From positions 1 to 64,000 of the forward strand of contig JANYIN010000110.1 of assembly GCA_025362035.1 (NCBI GenBank): a DNA stretch of 64,000 bases, given 5' to 3'. The translations under genes and the position numbers were made by a program. Positions 62,068-64,000 of the stretch are shown in pieces (within the stretch, counting starts at the first letter, position 1; each line of letters begins with the position of its first letter). Source of the DNA: Gemmatimonadaceae bacterium (GTDB lineage: Bacteria; Gemmatimonadota; Gemmatimonadetes; Gemmatimonadales; Gemmatimonadaceae). The notes beneath the pieces were generated by a model. That model was not told where the DNA came from. It ran no database searches and was given only the letters and a program-made list of their open reading frames with translations.

Positions 62068-63689
62068 GCCTTTCTCCCCGTATTGATGACGTTGATGTTG
62101 CGGAAGCGAGCCGGTACGCAGCCGTGGCTCACCGCGTTCACCTGACCGGGTTGTCCCTTTCCGTCGAAGAAGCTCGCACCCATTTCGTAGCTCTTCTTTC
62201 CGCCAATCAGATCCATTGCATTCCAGAAGTCGGGCGTGCGCATCTGGTAGGCGACGTCCTTCAGTTGACCCGCGATTTTGCCGCCCTTGATCTCGTAGAA
62301 AAGCTGCCCCCCGAACTGCGCGTTGTAGCGCTGCTGGTCGATCGAGAAGCTTCCGTCACCGACAATGGCGATCCCCTTGTCGGTCGCGGCAATGACGTCC
62401 TCGTAGCTCAGGTCCTTTTCGCCGGGCAGCAGCGACACATTGGGCATACGCTGGAATGCGACGTCGCTCCAGCTATCCGAGTGACTGCAGCCATGACTGC
62501 GGACCGGCTTCTGCTGGCGTTCATACCACCAGTCGAGCATCGGGGCCTGCTCGCGGGTGGTTTGATAGTCGTTGACGACGCCATTCTTGATGATGAGGAA
62601 CTTGTCCGGCTTCACGCCGTCGTCGTCCCATCCGATGGTAGAGCAGCCGCCCTCCTGCTCCCGGTCACCCTGGATGTTCATGATTGGCGGACCGTAGCGG
62701 AACGTGCCGAGCTTTTCACGTGGCGGCGCGAGGAAACTGGTGCCGGCATAGTTCGCCTCGTAGCCCATGGCGCGATCGAGTTCCGTGGGATGCGCGACGC
62801 TTTCATGGATGGTGAGCCACAGATGCGTAGGGTGAAGCACAAGATCGTATCGTCCAACCTCCACTGGCTTTGCTCCGAGCTTTTCGGCCGCCTCCTCCCC
62901 CCACTTCCGCGCATTTTGCACCGGTTGTGATTCGGTGAGGAACTCGTACCCTCGAGCTGCCGGCTGCATGACGTTCGTGCGCGTCTGGAAGTCGCTGAAG
63001 TCCGGCTTCACCGCCGTGGCGGCGAACGGTAACCAGCTCCGGATGATCGTTTGAGTGGTAAACGTACCTTCGGTGTTCGCGTAGTTCTTCTCTTCCTTCA
63101 CGAAGAACATGTTGCTGTTCACGAACTTCACGCCCGGCACCTTCATGGCTTCGGCGTTCGCACGGATCAGGAGGTCGGCCTTTTGCTCGATGGGCACCGT
63201 GAATGGGTCCACCGTGTGTGGTGTCACGTACCGCCCGTCGGGGGTGGGAGTCGCCGGCGCGAGCCGCACGCGGTCCGCCGCGGGCAAGGCGTTCGCTCTG
63301 GCGATGGACAGCGCCTCCTTCGCCGCGGCGACGACGCCCTCCTTCGTGAGGTTGCGTGACGCGCCGAAGCCCCAGGTGCCGTTCACGAGCACGCGGACAC
63401 CGACGCCCATCGTATCGGTGTCCACGACATTCACGATCTGCTGCTCTCGCGTGATGACGAAGTTGTTTCGATACCGACCAATGCGTGCGTCGGCGAACGA
63501 CGCGCCGCCCGAGGTTGCCGCGTCGAGCGCCTCGACGAGCAGTTCTTTCGTCGCCGGGTCCATGGCCGGCAGTGCGCTCTGCCGAGCGAGTCGCTGCGCA
63601 AACACTTCTGCGCGGCTCAGTACCGGAGTTGCGAGCACGAACGCCCCGGCGGCGGCACCGGTCTTCAGGAAGTCACGCCTGTTGGTCAT
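62064..63689 (-). CDS. Tat-exported TldD-family metalloprotease
   Basis: 541 residues from the ATG at 63689. A twin-arginine signal (RRDFLK at 4-9, then a hydrophobic stretch to about 25) leads into the TldD domain with the HExxxH zinc motif H295-E-S-V-A-H300 and later SHGCSHSDSW and the closing NINVINTG. TldD forms a heterodimer with TldE that cleaves unfolded or modified peptides; here it would act in the periplasm. A longer frame upstream has no family sequence. Confidence 0.9.
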   Translation of the reverse strand: MTNRRDFLKTGAAAGAFVLATPVLSRAEVFAQRLARQSALPAMDPATKELLVEALDAATSGGASFADARIGRYRNNFVITREQQIVNVVDTDTMGVGVRVLVNGTWGFGASRNLTKEGVVAAAKEALSIARANALPAADRVRLAPATPTPDGRYVTPHTVDPFTVPIEQKADLLIRANAEAMKVPGVKFVNSNMFFVKEEKNYANTEGTFTTQTIIRSWLPFAATAVKPDFSDFQTRTNVMQPAARGYEFLTESQPVQNARKWGEEAAEKLGAKPVEVGRYDLVLHPTHLWLTIHESVAHPTELDRAMGYEANYAGTSFLAPPREKLGTFRYGPPIMNIQGDREQEGGCSTIGWDDDGVKPDKFLIIKNGVVNDYQTTREQAPMLDWWYERQQKPVRSHGCSHSDSWSDVAFQRMPNVSLLPGEKDLSYEDVIAATDKGIAIVGDGSFSIDQQRYNAQFGGQLFYEIKGGKIAGQLKDVAYQMRTPDFWNAMDLIGGKKSYEMGASFFDGKGQPGQVNAVSHGCVPARFRNINVINTGRKA

Positions 63690-64000
63690 GGTCGGAGGAA
63701 AATGGGGGGGTGTTGTCCGCAGACCCTGCGGGCACGTCTCAGCGCGGAGTGCGGCGACCTCGACTGCGCAGCGACTCCGCGCCGCGCCTGGAGGGCTCTG
63801 CGCCAAAGTATGCTGCCACAGGGACGGCGCCAGTAGGCAGATATTGCTCCGAAACTCATTTCGCGCGGCGCGGGTTGTACGGCGCCGCGAACTGCCAGGC
63901 GAATCCATTCGGGCAGTCGAATGTTTCGTTGAGAGTTCGGACAAATTTGAGCCGGCGTTCGCTTCGTCACGAGAGCGAATCTTTTTGTGAAACGCTGGCG
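63690..64000. other. Leader region of the TldD/TldE operon, no gene seen
   Basis: 311 bp to the window edge. No coding sequence, RNA gene or clear promoter is supported. Open frames read through it but carry no family features. Confidence 0.4.

Noticed and set aside
1-64000. tRNA, rRNA or mobile element genes
   Set aside because: No cloverleaf, rRNA-like or transposase/integrase sequence was recognised in any gap.

Overview
The window is about 64 kb of GC-rich DNA (roughly two thirds G+C), densely coding, from a diderm (Gram-negative type) bacterium. It carries a TonB-dependent receptor, a complete RND/MFP/TolC efflux set, lipoproteins, a murein-recycling Mpl ligase and Tat and Sec exported proteins. 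The protein repertoire resembles Gemmatimonadota: large Oar-like receptors, protein kinases with membrane tails, and signal peptides ending in A-x-A-Gln. That assignment is an inference. No rRNA, tRNA, CRISPR array, transposase or integrase was seen.

Layout. 1-7.1 kb: a short direct repeat, then a five-gene minus-strand operon (alpha/beta hydrolase, exported protein, membrane protein, M15 peptidase, patatin-like phospholipase) facing a divergent winged-helix regulator. 8.1-18.5 kb: beta-propeller protein and giant TonB-dependent receptor with an unusual CpxP/Spy-like tail, a Ser/Thr kinase and a LytS/LytR pair. 18.6-18.9 kb: a phased 21-bp repeat array. 19-35 kb: housekeeping and metabolic genes, namely a DHA2 exporter, XdhC-like protein, Mpl, metallo-hydrolase, glucoamylase with ROK glucokinase, acetyltransferase, M14-like deacylase, histidine phosphatase, AI-2E-type permease, response regulator and exported MsrB. 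35.2-43.1 kb: one tight operon of response regulator, histidine kinase, TolC, adaptor, RND pump and PepSY protein, ending against MsrB at a perfect 16-bp hairpin. 43.2-54.3 kb: two giant paralogues of about 1,600 residues, TPR/HD-GYP/GGDEF/STAND-ATPase/TPR, separated by two small exported proteins. 54.5-63.7 kb: methyltransferase, small proteins, a PAP2 phosphatase divergent from a DedA-PAP2 fusion, cupin plus SDR, a double zinc-ribbon protein with an SSB-like tail, and a TldE/TldD pair in which only TldD has a Tat signal.

How parts work together. Glucoamylase and glucokinase overlap by 4 bp and form a polymer-to-glucose-6-phosphate step. The two-component pair overlaps its own gene and continues into the efflux genes, with PepSY as the last cistron. 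The paired giant proteins are the strongest candidate for an undescribed signalling system: one has an intact HD-GYP site, and the other has lost the histidine of the HD dyad while keeping its GGDEF and ATPase motifs.
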